Program-made: the position numbers and the translations under genes | Notes under the pieces: generated by a model | What the model was told of the DNA's origin: nothing | The model's database searches: none | The model's input: only the letters and a program-made list of their open reading frames with translations | Part shown: piece by piece, positions 21,553 through 32,522 of the stretch | Numbering within the stretch: the first letter of the stretch is position 1 | Layout: each line of letters starts with the position of its first letter | DNA from: Mrakia gelida | Taxonomy: Eukaryota; Basidiomycota; Tremellomycetes; Cystofilobasidiales; Mrakiaceae | DNA: 64,000 bases | Reading direction: 5' to 3' | NCBI GenBank assembly: GCA_024345305.1 | Contig: BRON01000020.1 | Location: forward strand, 1 to 64,000

Positions 21553-24439
21553 TCAATCCAGCGCCCCCACCGAATCCCCACCCAACCACTTCCTATTCCG
21601 ATCGACCTTCCCTCCTTCTTTAACGAGATCGGCGACGAGGTCTCGGATGAGCGTAGGGGAGACCACGAGATTGGTTCCCATGAAGTTGTCGGAGAGTTTG
21701 AAGCCTGGGAAAGCAAGTTTCCGAAGGTGGAGGGGGTTAGTGGGAGAGGAGAGGCGAGGAGAGAAGAGGGGAAGGGGAGCGAGTGGGTGGGAAGGGAGGG
21801 AGGGAGGAAGAGACGTACCTGGCACATCAGCAGCCCAGTCGTAGACGGTGTCGTTCCAGATGGGGATGTAGGTGTGTCGTAGGGGTTCGGTGAGCTGAAG
21901 GATAGACGATGCAGGAGAGAAAAAGAGGTCAGTTTGAGTTGAACGGAGCAGAGACGCGTCGCGGGTTTCGTCTTCGCTCCTCGAGACTCGGCGGCCAGGA
22001 AGATAGTCAACGTACAAGCTGGTAGTCTCGAGTGAACCCTCCAACGTCGAAGACTGAGAGAGAAGAAGCCAAAGGCGAAAGGACGACGCGTCAGTTCCTC
22101 GTCGTTTCACGTCTCCCCTCCTCGCACAGTCGGTCGTACTCACTCTCCAAAACCGCTCCTCCAGGCTTCATCCAAATCTCATTCGTCAACCCATTCCCAT
22201 GCACTCCAATCAGCACGTCCGTCTTGGAGATGAGTTCCATCTGATCCTTCTTGCTGAGCTTCTCCATCATCTCGACGTGGAAATCGATCGAGTCGAGGGA
22301 AGAGAGAGCGGCGATGAGAGCTTCGTGGGATGCTTCGGTAAGGCGACGTTTGGCGGCTGCTTGACTGTTTGGTGAGAGGAGGGAGAGGAGGGAGAGGAGG
22401 GGTTAGATTGAGGGGGAGGGCGAGGGGAGAGAGAGGGAGATGGGTGGATGAAAAGGCGAGGCGAGGCGAGGAAAGGGAACGAACCGAGAAACGTAGAGCA
22501 CTGTGGCTTTTGTTTTTTGGTGCTGGAGGGGGAAGAAGAGTGTATGGAGGAGGTCGTTGTCAGCGAAGGCACGAGACCGAGGAATGGAGAAGCAGAAAAG
22601 AGGACAGCGAAGGAACGAACGATGTTCTCGATACCGATGGTCATCATCATGCTCTCCCTCACAGGTGCCCACCAATCCGGAGGAGCGGGAACAGTTCGGA
22701 AGACATCTGAGTTTGAGGAACCAAAATGAAGGTCAGCGTGAGGAAAGTCGAGGAAAGCGAGAGCTGACAAGACCAGACGAGACGCGACAAACCTCCGTTC
22801 ATCTTGTTCCAGGATTGAGCAGTCGGGTTGTGTCGATGCGAAGCCCATCGATCGATGATGACGATCTCGTCAAAGATGTAGAGGTTTTCGGACTTGGATC
22901 GATCTTTGAAGAAGAGGGGACAAGGGGAATGGGTGAGCCGGAGCGCATCGAGGGGAAGAAGAAAGGAGGGCGAACGAACCGTTCCACTGCATCGAGTCTT
23001 CGACGGCCATCATAGGAAACATCGTAGCCATGAACCAGCTACGATGCGAGATGGAGGATAACAAGGTCAGTTGAGACCGAGAGGGAAGAAGCGGGAGAGA
23101 AAGAGAAACTCACGCGTTGAGCCCACTGCGAGGAGACGAGCGAGATCCGATGTCAGCTCGTTCTTTGAACCCTGAATTCCGAGACGAGACGACTCACGGC
23201 TGATCCCTCCAATCCTGACCCTTAGCGAGGATCGTTCGTCTCGGGAACTCCATACCCATCGCAGTGCCAGCCTCGATGAGAGCAGGGGATCCTGAGAGAA
23301 CGCGCCATGCTCCGGCGTAGAGCTCAGCGGCGAAGTGGCTGTAGAGCGACCGAGGCAGAAAAAGAGGACGACGGAGAGTGAGTATGCGCGAGGGAAAGAG
23401 AGAGGAGAGGAGGAGCACGGAGGACGAACAAGTAATGAGCTGAAGCAGGGAAGGAAGGAAGGCGAGGTCAGCTCGAGCTTCGAGGGTTTCGAACGAACGA
23501 ACGAACACGAGCTCTTCGAACAAGCGAAACGAAAGACTCACCCAGATATCCCTCCGCACCCGGCCCATCGTTCATGAAGAACGTAGGTCCTACTAACCGA
23601 GCAGCCTGAAACGATTCGAACGGGTCAAGCTCAGCTAGAGCTCACCGACCTCCTCGTCGTCCGTCCCTCGCACGGCCGTTCACTCACCCTATGACTCCCG
23701 AACCTCTGTACCGCCTGCTCTGGAGTGATGACCATGAACCTCGTCTCGTCCGCTACAGGAAACATCTCCTGAGGTGTTCCTCTGTCCATGTCGGACAGGA
23801 ACTTGGTTAACGGAGGGATTTGGGAGGCGTTGGAGGTGATGGCGACTGGGAGGGCGAAGGGAGGGTTACGAGGTCAGGGATGGATGAAGAGAGAGATAAA
23901 GGGTACTAGAAAGGAAGGTTACTCACTGAAACGGCCTTGAGAGGTGTAGAGGTTCTCGAACATGGCTGGGGAGAGAGAGCGAGAAGGAAAGCACGCATGA
24001 GAACAGAGTTCGCGAGGAGGAGGAGGTGAGCTCGAGCGTCCTTCCTTCCTTCCCTTCCTTCTCTCTCCACTCCTTCGCCCCAACTCTATACACGCGACGA
24101 TATATACACAAACGGTGACTCACTATATCCAGGAATCCCCCTCAAGAACTTTGTCTCCTTCCCTGACCACTTTCCTCCCTTCCCTATATGAACGAACGCG
24201 TTCTCCATCGTCGTTCCTCCTCCTCCGTAGGCGACCAAAGGACAGCTGGCTCCCTCTCCTATACTACTAGAGCCCTCTGTTGCTGCGCCCCACCACTCCC
24301 CTTTGTATAGTGATCCTGCTGCGGATGAGGAACCGGCTCCTCCGAAGCCATCCCCTTGAGCTCTCTTGAGGCTGAGGAGGAGCCCTATTCCAACAAAAGG
24401 AACGAGGAGGAGGACGATCGTGAGAGTTCGACGTTGCAT
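21553..24439 (-). CDS. GT61/DUF563-type glycosyltransferase, type II membrane protein
   Basis: Likely Golgi or ER glycosyltransferase of the family that includes EOGT and plant xylosyl/arabinosyl transferases. The N-terminus has a clear signal anchor (LTIVLLLVPFVGIGLLLSL) after a short basic tail, then a Gly/Ser-rich stem. The family signature is near the C-terminus: DVLIGVHGNGLTNEIWM, followed by LLTEPLRHTYIPIW. Upstream segments ENLYIFDEIVIIDRW and SHEALIAALSSLDSIDFHVE fit the nucleotide-sugar fold. The gene is split into roughly a dozen exons with GCTGAC-type branches. Start ATG at 24439, stop TGA at 21553. Donor sugar and acceptor cannot be read from sequence. Divergent from the API5-like gene, 356 bp between starts. 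Confidence 0.85.
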
Positions 24440-24795
24440 AGATCGTCGCCAGAGGAATCGTCGGGAGGGGGGAATGGGATGAGGGGGGTGGTGGGAGGGA
24501 ATGCGAGAGGAGGGGAAGGAGGAAGTCGTTGGAGGAGAGGGAGGGGGGAGGTAGGAGAGCCGTGAACGAGCGTGGGAGGGAGTTGAATTGAGTTCCGAGT
24601 TGATTAAGGAGGAGGAGTCTAATCTAACCCGATTCGTGATAAGGAAGATTTTCTTTGCGGGGGTGATGGTTAAGAAGTCGCTCGCAAGGGAAGGACTCGA
24701 AGCTCAACTTGAATTCGAGAGACTCGACTCGGACGCTCGCCTCAACCATCCACTCCCCTTCTTCCTCGTGATACCCCCCCTTGGGACCTGAAAAG
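24440..24795. promoter_or_regulatory. Divergent promoter region, GT61 gene and API5-like gene
   Basis: 356 bp shared upstream region. The half next to the GT61 gene is G-rich on the + strand (GGGGGG and GGAGGGAGG runs), the half next to the API5-like gene is mixed. No TATA box or known operator recognised. Confidence 0.4.
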
Positions 24796-27700
24796 ATGGA
24801 ACAGGCTCTCTCTACCGTCAAGCGAGCAGGGGATAAGAGTTTGGTTAGTTCGACTTTGCGTTTCATTACATCCCTCGTCAAAGAAGTATGATCTCTCAAG
24901 CTGACCTCGTCCTTCCTTCCTTCCCTCAGCCCCTCGATACTCGTCGACAAGCGTACTCTGAGCTCATCAGTCTCTCCAAATCCGATAGTGCAGATGTCAA
25001 GAAGCTCGTAGGGATCTCCATCCCTCTTTGTTTCGAGACAGTGAGTCCTCTTGCTCTCAACGAACGAGTCGCGGGAGGGAAGGATCTTCGAGCTCACCTC
25101 ATCTTCGTTCGCTTTCGTTCACCCTTCCCAGTTCACTTCCTTACAAGAAGACGCAGTCGATGCTGTATACGATCTATGCGAGGATGTTGATATGGATGTG
25201 AGTCTTCGTTTCTTGTCATCGTGGAGTAGAGAGATCGAACGAAGGTGGCGAAGGAAACGAGATTGTTGACCTTCCCTCTTCCCTCCCTCCTTCCTTTCCC
25301 TCCCTTTTCTCCTACTTCAACTCTCTAGGTCCGGATCGTAGGCTACAAGACCTTTGAACGAATCTCCCGAAACGTCACCGCTTGGGTCAAACGAAACACG
25401 GACGTTCTCATTCAACTCTTACAAGTCGGTGAGTGAGCTCGACGTCTTCCCTCCCTCTCCGTCCCTCCATCTGACCCCCTCTTCCCCCTGCCCGCCTTCC
25501 CAGAAACCCCCGAAGAACTCACCTGCATCCGAGACCTTCTCCTCAAGCACATCCGGATCTCGGCTCCTCCAGCTCTGGCGGTCATCGTCGACAACCTCTG
25601 CTCGTCGGAATCGGACGACAAGAAGAAGGAGACCTTGCTCGATATCCTGGAGGTAGAGGGGAGGACTTGGATCAAGAAGGAGTGTATGAACCCTACCTCG
25701 ACGGGAGAGGAGAACGAGGATGGGAAGCTGCTGTGGGATGGGTTGGAGCAGGTCAGTTCGACGTCGTCGTCTCGCTTTCCAAGTCCCTTCCGCGTCGACG
25801 TCTCCTTCAAAACACGTCGCTCACCTCTTCCTCTCGCTCTTTCCCATTTCCTCTTTGCATCAGGTCCTCCGTTCATCTCCGCCTCCTCACCTCCGCCTCA
25901 AGATCTACCGCCTCCTCGCTCCTCTCCCTCACACCTCCTCCCTTCCAACGTCCATCCTCCTCGTCCAACCCCCTTTCAAAGAGACCTACCTCCTCGCCCT
26001 CTCCTGTGCTCGACCTCCGGATCCGAGAGCAGTCGTGCTGAACTGGTACGAGGGAGGCAGTGGGATGAAGGAAGGCGGGGAGGTCGAGGAGCTGAGGGAG
26101 TTATGCAGGACTGTGAGGAAGTGGTGGGAGGACGAGAAGGACGGGCGAGGCCGTGGACGTGGAGGAGGAGTGGTGGGTGAGGGGCAAGAGTGGGAGGAGA
26201 AGGATATCAGGGAGAGATGGAGGAAGGTGGAGGATGGGTTGGTCTCGATGTTGGCTGTGAGAGTCGTGGTGAGTACTTCTCTCTCACGCGTCTCGGTCTC
26301 GACGAGAGTCGCGTCCCTCGATGTCGTTTCGTCTTCGCGGTCTTCCAAAAACTCGCAGCTGACCCGTCTCCCATTTTTTCGACGTGCCTTCTCGCAGACG
26401 TACTGGAAACAAGCGAAACCTTCGTCGGGAATGATAAGCAGACCGATCCCTTTCCCTCTGATGGAATCGCTGCTCATGACGCTCGCTTACCTCTCGGAAA
26501 TCGTACGTTTCCCCATCTTCCCGCTTTTATCTCTCCCTCACATCTCGACTCTACTCCCAGAGCCTCCTTGCTGACTTGTCCTTTCTCTCGTGTCCTCACT
26601 GCAGCCCAACGTTCAGAAGTCTCAAATCACCGTCACCTCCCTCGAGTTCTGTCGACACCTCTTCGATCAGCCGACCGAGTCGCCATGGAAGGTAGCCATC
26701 GGAGCGATCAAGAAGCTGCACGATAACTACGGCGAGCTGCTTGCGGTTCGTTCTTTTCCCTTGACCTTTCGTTCCCGTCTCGACGCGTCCAGTCGCTGAC
26801 CTCTTTCTCGCCGTTCATCTCGAATCACAGTGGTTCCGCGCCTCGCGTCAATCCTCCGGATCGAACCCTCCTATCCCTCGTCTCACTCCGTCTTGGGAGT
26901 TCGCTCCTCTCTCCTCCTCATCCAACCACCGGGACTCGAACTTCAAGGAGTCGCGTCGAACCTCCCTCATCACCGCCGAGACGACCTACGTCGATCCTCC
27001 TCCTCGAGCTCAACCTTCTTCCCTCTCGATACCGAGGAATCCGACGAACGGATCGCTCGCCAGTCGTTTGTCTGGAAACGGAGCCGCCGTCGGAAGAGGA
27101 GGAGCAGCAGCAGCGGTGAAGCCGATGGTGGGAGGAGAGGATCGAAAACGGAAGTTCGCCGTCGCGTCAGGAGGAGCCTCGGAGTTCGAGAAACCAGGGA
27201 AGAGGATCGCTGCACCTCAGTCGGCTTCTCGTAATGGGAGGAGGAACTCGTCGTCGCCGACGTCGGACATGGATGGAATCGTAGCTGTCCCAGGACGACC
27301 GTCGAACTTCCCCTCCTCGTCGACTCCTTCGCTCCTCAACCGGATCTCAGACTCGTCGACGACGAACGGCCACACCTCTCGAGCCTCTCCAATCATGCTC
27401 TCTTTCTCTTCCAACTCCTCCTTCTCCTCGGGCAACAACAACAACGGATCCTCCTCGTCCAACTCTCGTCTTCATCAACCGCGTCGCGTCTCCCCTCCCT
27501 CCACCTCCAACTCCTTCATCCCAGGCCCTCCTCCCCACCTCCAACCCACACCCATCCCAATCCCAGTCTCAAACCCACCCCCACGAACCTCAACCTTCAA
27601 CATCGTCATCCCCAACTCCGAAATCCGCCATCAACCTCCTCACCTCGCGCGTCAACTCTCCTCCTCCAACTCCCTCTCAGCCTTCACCGCTTCGCGTCAA

Positions 27701-28258
27701 CCTCCTCCTCACTCTCCCCTACCTCCGCCAGCCCCGATCGCCCCTCCAGCAGCAGCAGCAGCAACGACCCTCTCCTTCCTCCCCACCGGTCCACGAAGCG
27801 ATAACCGTCCCGGCGCATTCGATCAGCACTACCACAGCAAGAAACCTCAACCTTCGTACCACCACCAACTTCACGGCAAATCGAATCACCCTCAAGGTCC
27901 AGCGGGACTGAGTCACCTCCCCTTCCACCCTGACTACCGAGGTCCCCCTCCCCCTCAAGCTCAAGCACCTCTCCAACCACCACCGAGGATCATCAAACAA
28001 GGACCAGATCTGATCTCTTCGTTCGGTTCGCCTGCTCCGATGAGGGAGGAGGAGGAAGCGAATCCGAACAAGGGGTTGAACGTTCGAGGACGAGCGAAGG
28101 CGAGAGCTCCGCCTGCGTTTGTGCCTGATCCGGAGCCAGAGGAGGAGGAGGTGTGGGACGAAGAGGGGTACCAAGACGAGGGTTGGAGAGGAGGAGAAGG
28201 AGAGGGGGTGAAACAGACGAGGACGACGGGGAGGGGGTTGTTGGGGAGGATGAGTTGA
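24796..28258 (+). CDS. API5-like protein (apoptosis inhibitor 5 family)
   Basis: The N-terminal half resembles API5, an alpha-helical HEAT/ARM-like scaffold found in the nucleus. Evidence: LDTRRQAYSELISLSKS, then DAVYDLCEDVDMD joined to VRIVGYKTFERIS (API5 has LCEDEDVSIR at the same place), then DVLIQLLQV, LLKHIRIS and ALAVIVDNLCSSE. The start at 24796 gives MEQALSTVKRAGDKSL before the first GTTAGT intron. A later helical exon contains SQITVTSLEFCRHLF. From about 26830 onwards a single long exon codes for a Pro/Ser/Asn-rich disordered tail of roughly 470 residues with homopolymer stretches, ending in basic and acidic segments (stop TGA at 28258). This tail is much longer than that of animal API5. 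Function in fungi is not established. Confidence 0.75.
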
Positions 28259-28613
28259 GCTGAGTTGAGTTGAGCTCGACGAGTGCTGTAGACTATGGTC
28301 TTGCTTTGCTTTGTCTTTTTTGATATTCTGCACATGGATGACGAGTAGATTGCTTGAACGAAGAAGCCTTTCCGGGATGAGAAACCAGCCGCAAGACGAT
28401 TGGGGGGAGAGCGAGTTGACCGCGCGACTTCGACCCTTCGGCCAGTTCTTCGACTTCTCACCCAACCCTGTCCCTCTGTATCAGCTTCGTTGATCAAAAG
28501 ACTATACCATATGTCCTGCTCCTCGCACCAACGAGACGCAAAATCTCCCAGCCCACCCACACCCAAATCCCAAAGAACCCGGATCGAACCCAGCCCTCTT
28601 GCTTCCCTTCCGT

Positions 28614-30267
28614 CTAACCACCCCTCCTGAGGTTATCCAGCCTCGCCTGCAGTGCATCCTCCGAAGCGTTCCCTCCCCCTCCACCACCTCCAGCAGCTCC
28701 TCCTCCAGCGGATGGCGGTCTCGGAGGACCAGAGGGAGACGCGTCCGCTCCTTCTGCGACGGCTGTTCGAGAGTTGGGGAGAGGGTTGTTGGCGAGGGAT
28801 TGTTGGATAGAGGAAGGGGTTTCGCCGAGCTGGAGTGGAGGAGTGTAGAGTAACGAAGAAAGAGGGGAGCGGTGAAAGGGGAGGGGAAAGGAAGGAAGAG
28901 GTGGTGAGATTTGGTTCGAAGAAGGGTAGGAGCGAGGGGACTTCGATAGCGAACGAAGAGAGGAGGAAGAAAGAAAATGTATGACGCACCATCTGTCCCA
29001 CTGAGACACCAATCTCGTCCAGCACCTCCTTGAGGATCCTATCTCCCTCGACCTCCTCTTCCTCCTCTCCTTCCGCGTCCATCGCGTCGTCAACAGCGTC
29101 CGACATCATCTCCTCCTTCATGTCCATCGTAGCCGATTCCTTCTCGAAGTCCATCATGATCTTCTGGATCTGTGAGTGACGAATTTGGAGATGAAGTTCG
29201 TGGAGGGAGGAAGGCGGGAAGGGAAGAGTGGGAGGAAGGAGAGAGATGGAAGGAATGGTCGTCAGCTCGAGTCGCGATTGGCATCCCTTCACTCGTCTCG
29301 TCTCGTTCCCCCTCCTTCCTCTAGATTCAAGAAGAAAAGCCCGCGCCCACTCACCTGAGGTAGGTTCATCTGCCTGTTCATCATCCCCATCGCCTTGGTC
29401 GCTCCCTTCATAGCCTCTCCCATCTGCTGGTTCGAACGCAGGGTCTGGATCCTGAGCGAGACGGCTTGAAGTTGGGTTCTCATGGCGTAGAACTTCTGGA
29501 TGTACCGACGGGTTCGAACGAGGTCCTTGGCCATGATCTTGCAGGCGTTCTGTCGACGAGAGTGGATGAGAAGGAGAGGAAGAGAGAGCTGTAAGCTGAC
29601 GACGAGGAAGGACGAGCGAGGAAGGAAGGGAGAAGACGAACCATCTGACCGAGCTTCGCTGTTCGTTTGATCTCTCCCATCAGCTTCTTCTCCTCCCTGA
29701 GAGCAAGAAGTTCAGAGAGCCCACCAGTCAGTTAACAAAGGGAGATGGGTGGAGAAAGAAGAAGCACAGTGACGAGGAGTAGGGACGAAAGGAAGCGAGC
29801 TCAACCTCCACGGTGAGCTCCGCTGATTAGGACTCAGACCAGCATCCGTCCCTCTCCTTTAGCATCAAGATACAGAGGGATGGAAGAAGGAAGTTGCGTT
29901 CCCAGATGAGACCACCTCCGAAGATATCTTCGATCTCTGGAAAGGTAGGATGGCTGGCGCTCTCCACGACAAGCGAGCTCGCTCCTCCCTTCCCTCTCCC
30001 TCTCGTTCCCTTCTCTTCCTCCTCGTACGTTCTCTCTCCCTCAACAGCCCTCGAAATAGAAGGGATGAGCTCTACTCACTGCTCCAGTTTACCTCTCTCC
30101 CTATCCAACTCCCTCTGAGCCTTCTGGAGAGCTCGTTGATGCTGTCTTAATCGTTCGGCTGGCGTCAGACTCCGTCCAAAGAGGGTGTCCTAAGAAGAGG
30201 GGAGTAAGGTCAATTTCAGAGTATAGACCAAAGAGAAGAAGAGGCGGGAGCTCACGAGGATGTTCAT
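28614..30267 (-). CDS. VPS2: ESCRT-III subunit VPS2 / CHMP2
   Basis: Snf7-family protein that polymerises on endosomes and, with Vps24, recruits the Vps4 ATPase for membrane scission. The start is typical: MNIL, then an intron, then DTLFGRSLTPAERLRQHQRA and LQKAQRELDRERGKLEQ. The helical core continues with MGEIKRTAKLGQM and IMAKDLVRTRRYIQKFY. An acidic stretch (about 10 Glu/Asp) and a Gly/Pro linker precede the C-terminal MIM1 motif DALQARLDNLRR, which fits the (D/E)xxLxxRLxxL(K/R) rule for Vps4 MIT binding. First coding exon is 12 nt. Stop TAG at 28614. Shares a short upstream region with the D-amino-acid oxidase gene. Confidence 0.95.
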
Positions 30268-30586
30268 GCTTGAAAGAGTTGGGAGGGCGAGGCGGTTGGG
30301 GGAGGAAGAGGGGAGGACGACGGGGGAGGGAGGGCGAGCTCGAACAGAGCCGCAGGGCGAACGTCACTCGAGAAGACGCTTTCTTTCCTTGACGACCCAC
30401 TGGTCCAACAGACTCAGGCGAACCCCTCTGGAAGCTTTCCTTATCTCTTAGGGTTTCAAAGTCCACTTAGCGACCCGAATCAATCAAACTACGAGACCTT
30501 CTCGCCGCGGCGACGAGGACGTCGCGCCTTTCAGCTCGACCTTCTCTTCTCTCCCCGAACCACCACCATCTCGTCTCTTCTCTTCC
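30268..30586. promoter_or_regulatory. Divergent promoter region, VPS2 and D-amino-acid oxidase
   Basis: 319 bp between the two ATGs. The oxidase side is rich in TCTTCTC and CTCGTC before its ATG. No TATA box or recognisable nitrogen-control site cluster was seen by eye. Confidence 0.35.
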
Positions 30587-32323
30587 ATGCCTTCTTCATC
30601 CTCTCAGAACGTCGTCGTAATCGGTGGAGGAGGTGAGCAAGCGGATGAACGCTCGACTCGGTCCAAAGTCCGCGTCGCTCGAACCGCGTTGGACTGACCT
30701 CAACTCATGTATCTTCTTTCTCAGTTATCGGCTGCACTTCTGCGTTGATCCTAGCTCAACGAGGATACGACGTCACTCTAGTCGCTCGAGACCTACCTGG
30801 AGATATCTCTCAAGACGCAAGCTCGCTGTTCGCAGGAGCGAACTGGCATCCCGTTCGTTCAAACTTCAACATCTGCGTCGTCCGAGCTTGTTGTTCTCTC
30901 TTTTCGCTCCTTCCACTGACAAGCTGTCCATCCCTCTTCACCTCTATCCTCTTCAGTTCCAAGACTCCTCCCTCCAAGTCCAAGCTTGGGAGCGAGCAGG
31001 CTTCATCAAGCTCAAGTCTCTCATCCCATCCGGAATCGTTCGGTCTCTCCCCTGGGTCGCTTACTCTAAGACAGAGGACGACAACTCCTACATCGACACA
31101 GCCTGGTACAACGATCTCATTCCCGACCATCGAACCATCCCCAAGAACGAGCTTCCTGCGTGAGTTTGACCACTTCGACGCGCGAGCTCAACTTCTCGGT
31201 CCTGACCCCTCTTGCCGTGCTCGTTCGTTCAGCGGCTACCTCACTGGATCCTCTCTCACGACTCTTTCCCTCGCTCCCCATACCTACCTCCCCTGGCTTC
31301 TCACTCTACTTAACAACCTCGGAGTCAAGATCGTTCGTCGGAAAGTCGAGTCGATCGAAGAAGCGGCGTCGTTCATCGCTGGACGCGTCGATTGTGTCGT
31401 CAACGCGACTGGGCTGGGAGCTGCCTCGTTAGGAGGAGAGATGGACGAGGAGTGTTTCCCTATCAGAGGTCAGACTGTACTGGTTAGAACCCCTTGGTTG
31501 ACGTACGGGCAGTGGGTTTCAGGTGAGCGGCTGTTGTTGTTTCCCGTTCGTTGAATGTTGTCGTTATGAACGATCTCCAAAGCTCACCTTCCGACGACCC
31601 TTCTTCTCTTTCGTCGCTCTTGTCAGGCTACGAAGATGGATCCTTCATCTACATCATCCCTCGTCCGGACGGGAACGTGATCCTCGGAGGAACGATGGAC
31701 GTCGGAAGTTGGGACACGTCGATTCATCAGGAGACGACGCTTCGGATCCTCCAGAACGCGTACGAGGCGATGCCTGAGCTTTCGAAGGGACGGGGGTGGG
31801 AGGAGATTGATGTCATAAGTTCGAATGTGGGGCTGAGACCTGCCAGAAGGGGTGGGCCGAGAATGGAGTTGGAGGAAGTAGAGGCGAAGAAGGGCGGGGA
31901 GAGGACGATTGGAGTCGTTCATGCCTGTGAGTCCTCTATTTCTTCTCTTTCCCTACTTCACTTGGACCGCTGATATCCTGCTTCCACTTCCCCCCCGAAG
32001 ACGGCATTGGACCTGTGAGTTCCTTCGCGTCCGCGTCGCACTGCGTCGTTCTTTTTTTTGACGCGTTCTTTCCAACTGACCTTCCACCCCCCTCCTCTCC
32101 TTCCGTCTTTCGTCTTTCCTATCAGGCCGGCTACCAGGCCTCCTGGGGAATGGCTGAAAACGTTGGAGACCTGTAAGTCATCTTCGTCTCAGTCTCCTCT
32201 CCCTCTCGACTCGTCCCGTCGCGCTTGTTCGTCGCTCACACCCTGCTTTCTTTCCACGCTCCTCCTCCCTTGCTAAGAGTCGACCAACACTTCGCCTCCA
32301 GCTCCAAGCGAAGCAGGCTGTAA
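30587..32323 (+). CDS. DAO1: D-amino-acid oxidase, peroxisomal (PTS1 SRL)
   Basis: FAD enzyme that oxidises D-amino acids to oxo acids, ammonia and hydrogen peroxide. Eight exons: 30587-30632, 30725-30852, 30957-31159, 31233-31522, 31627-31926, 32001-32014, 32126-32172 and 32278-32323, all in phase, giving 357 residues (the Rhodotorula enzyme has 368). The N-terminus carries the FAD-binding VVVIGGGVIGC, then ASSLFAGANWHP; VNATGLGA and the C-terminal VVHAYGIGP-AGYQASWG also match the family. The protein ends in SRL, a peroxisome targeting signal. The 14-nt exon and the last exon both follow AAG acceptors, which similarity to the family supports. Growth on D-amino acids as inducers is known for the yeast enzyme, but no operator is visible here. 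Confidence 0.93.
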
Positions 32324-32522
32324 CCACACTTTGGTCCTGCTGGGTCGAGCTCTTAATCGATGACCGTTCCGGAACGAATCGAGTCTCCAGAGACGCGTCA
32401 AAGCCATTCGCCGTTCTCGTCTCCGATCCTTCCTCTCTCTCAGCCCACTCACCAACGCGCAAAAAGCAGTGGAGAGGTGACGTAAGACCATATGAAGACA
32501 CTCTATCTAACTAAATCCAAGA

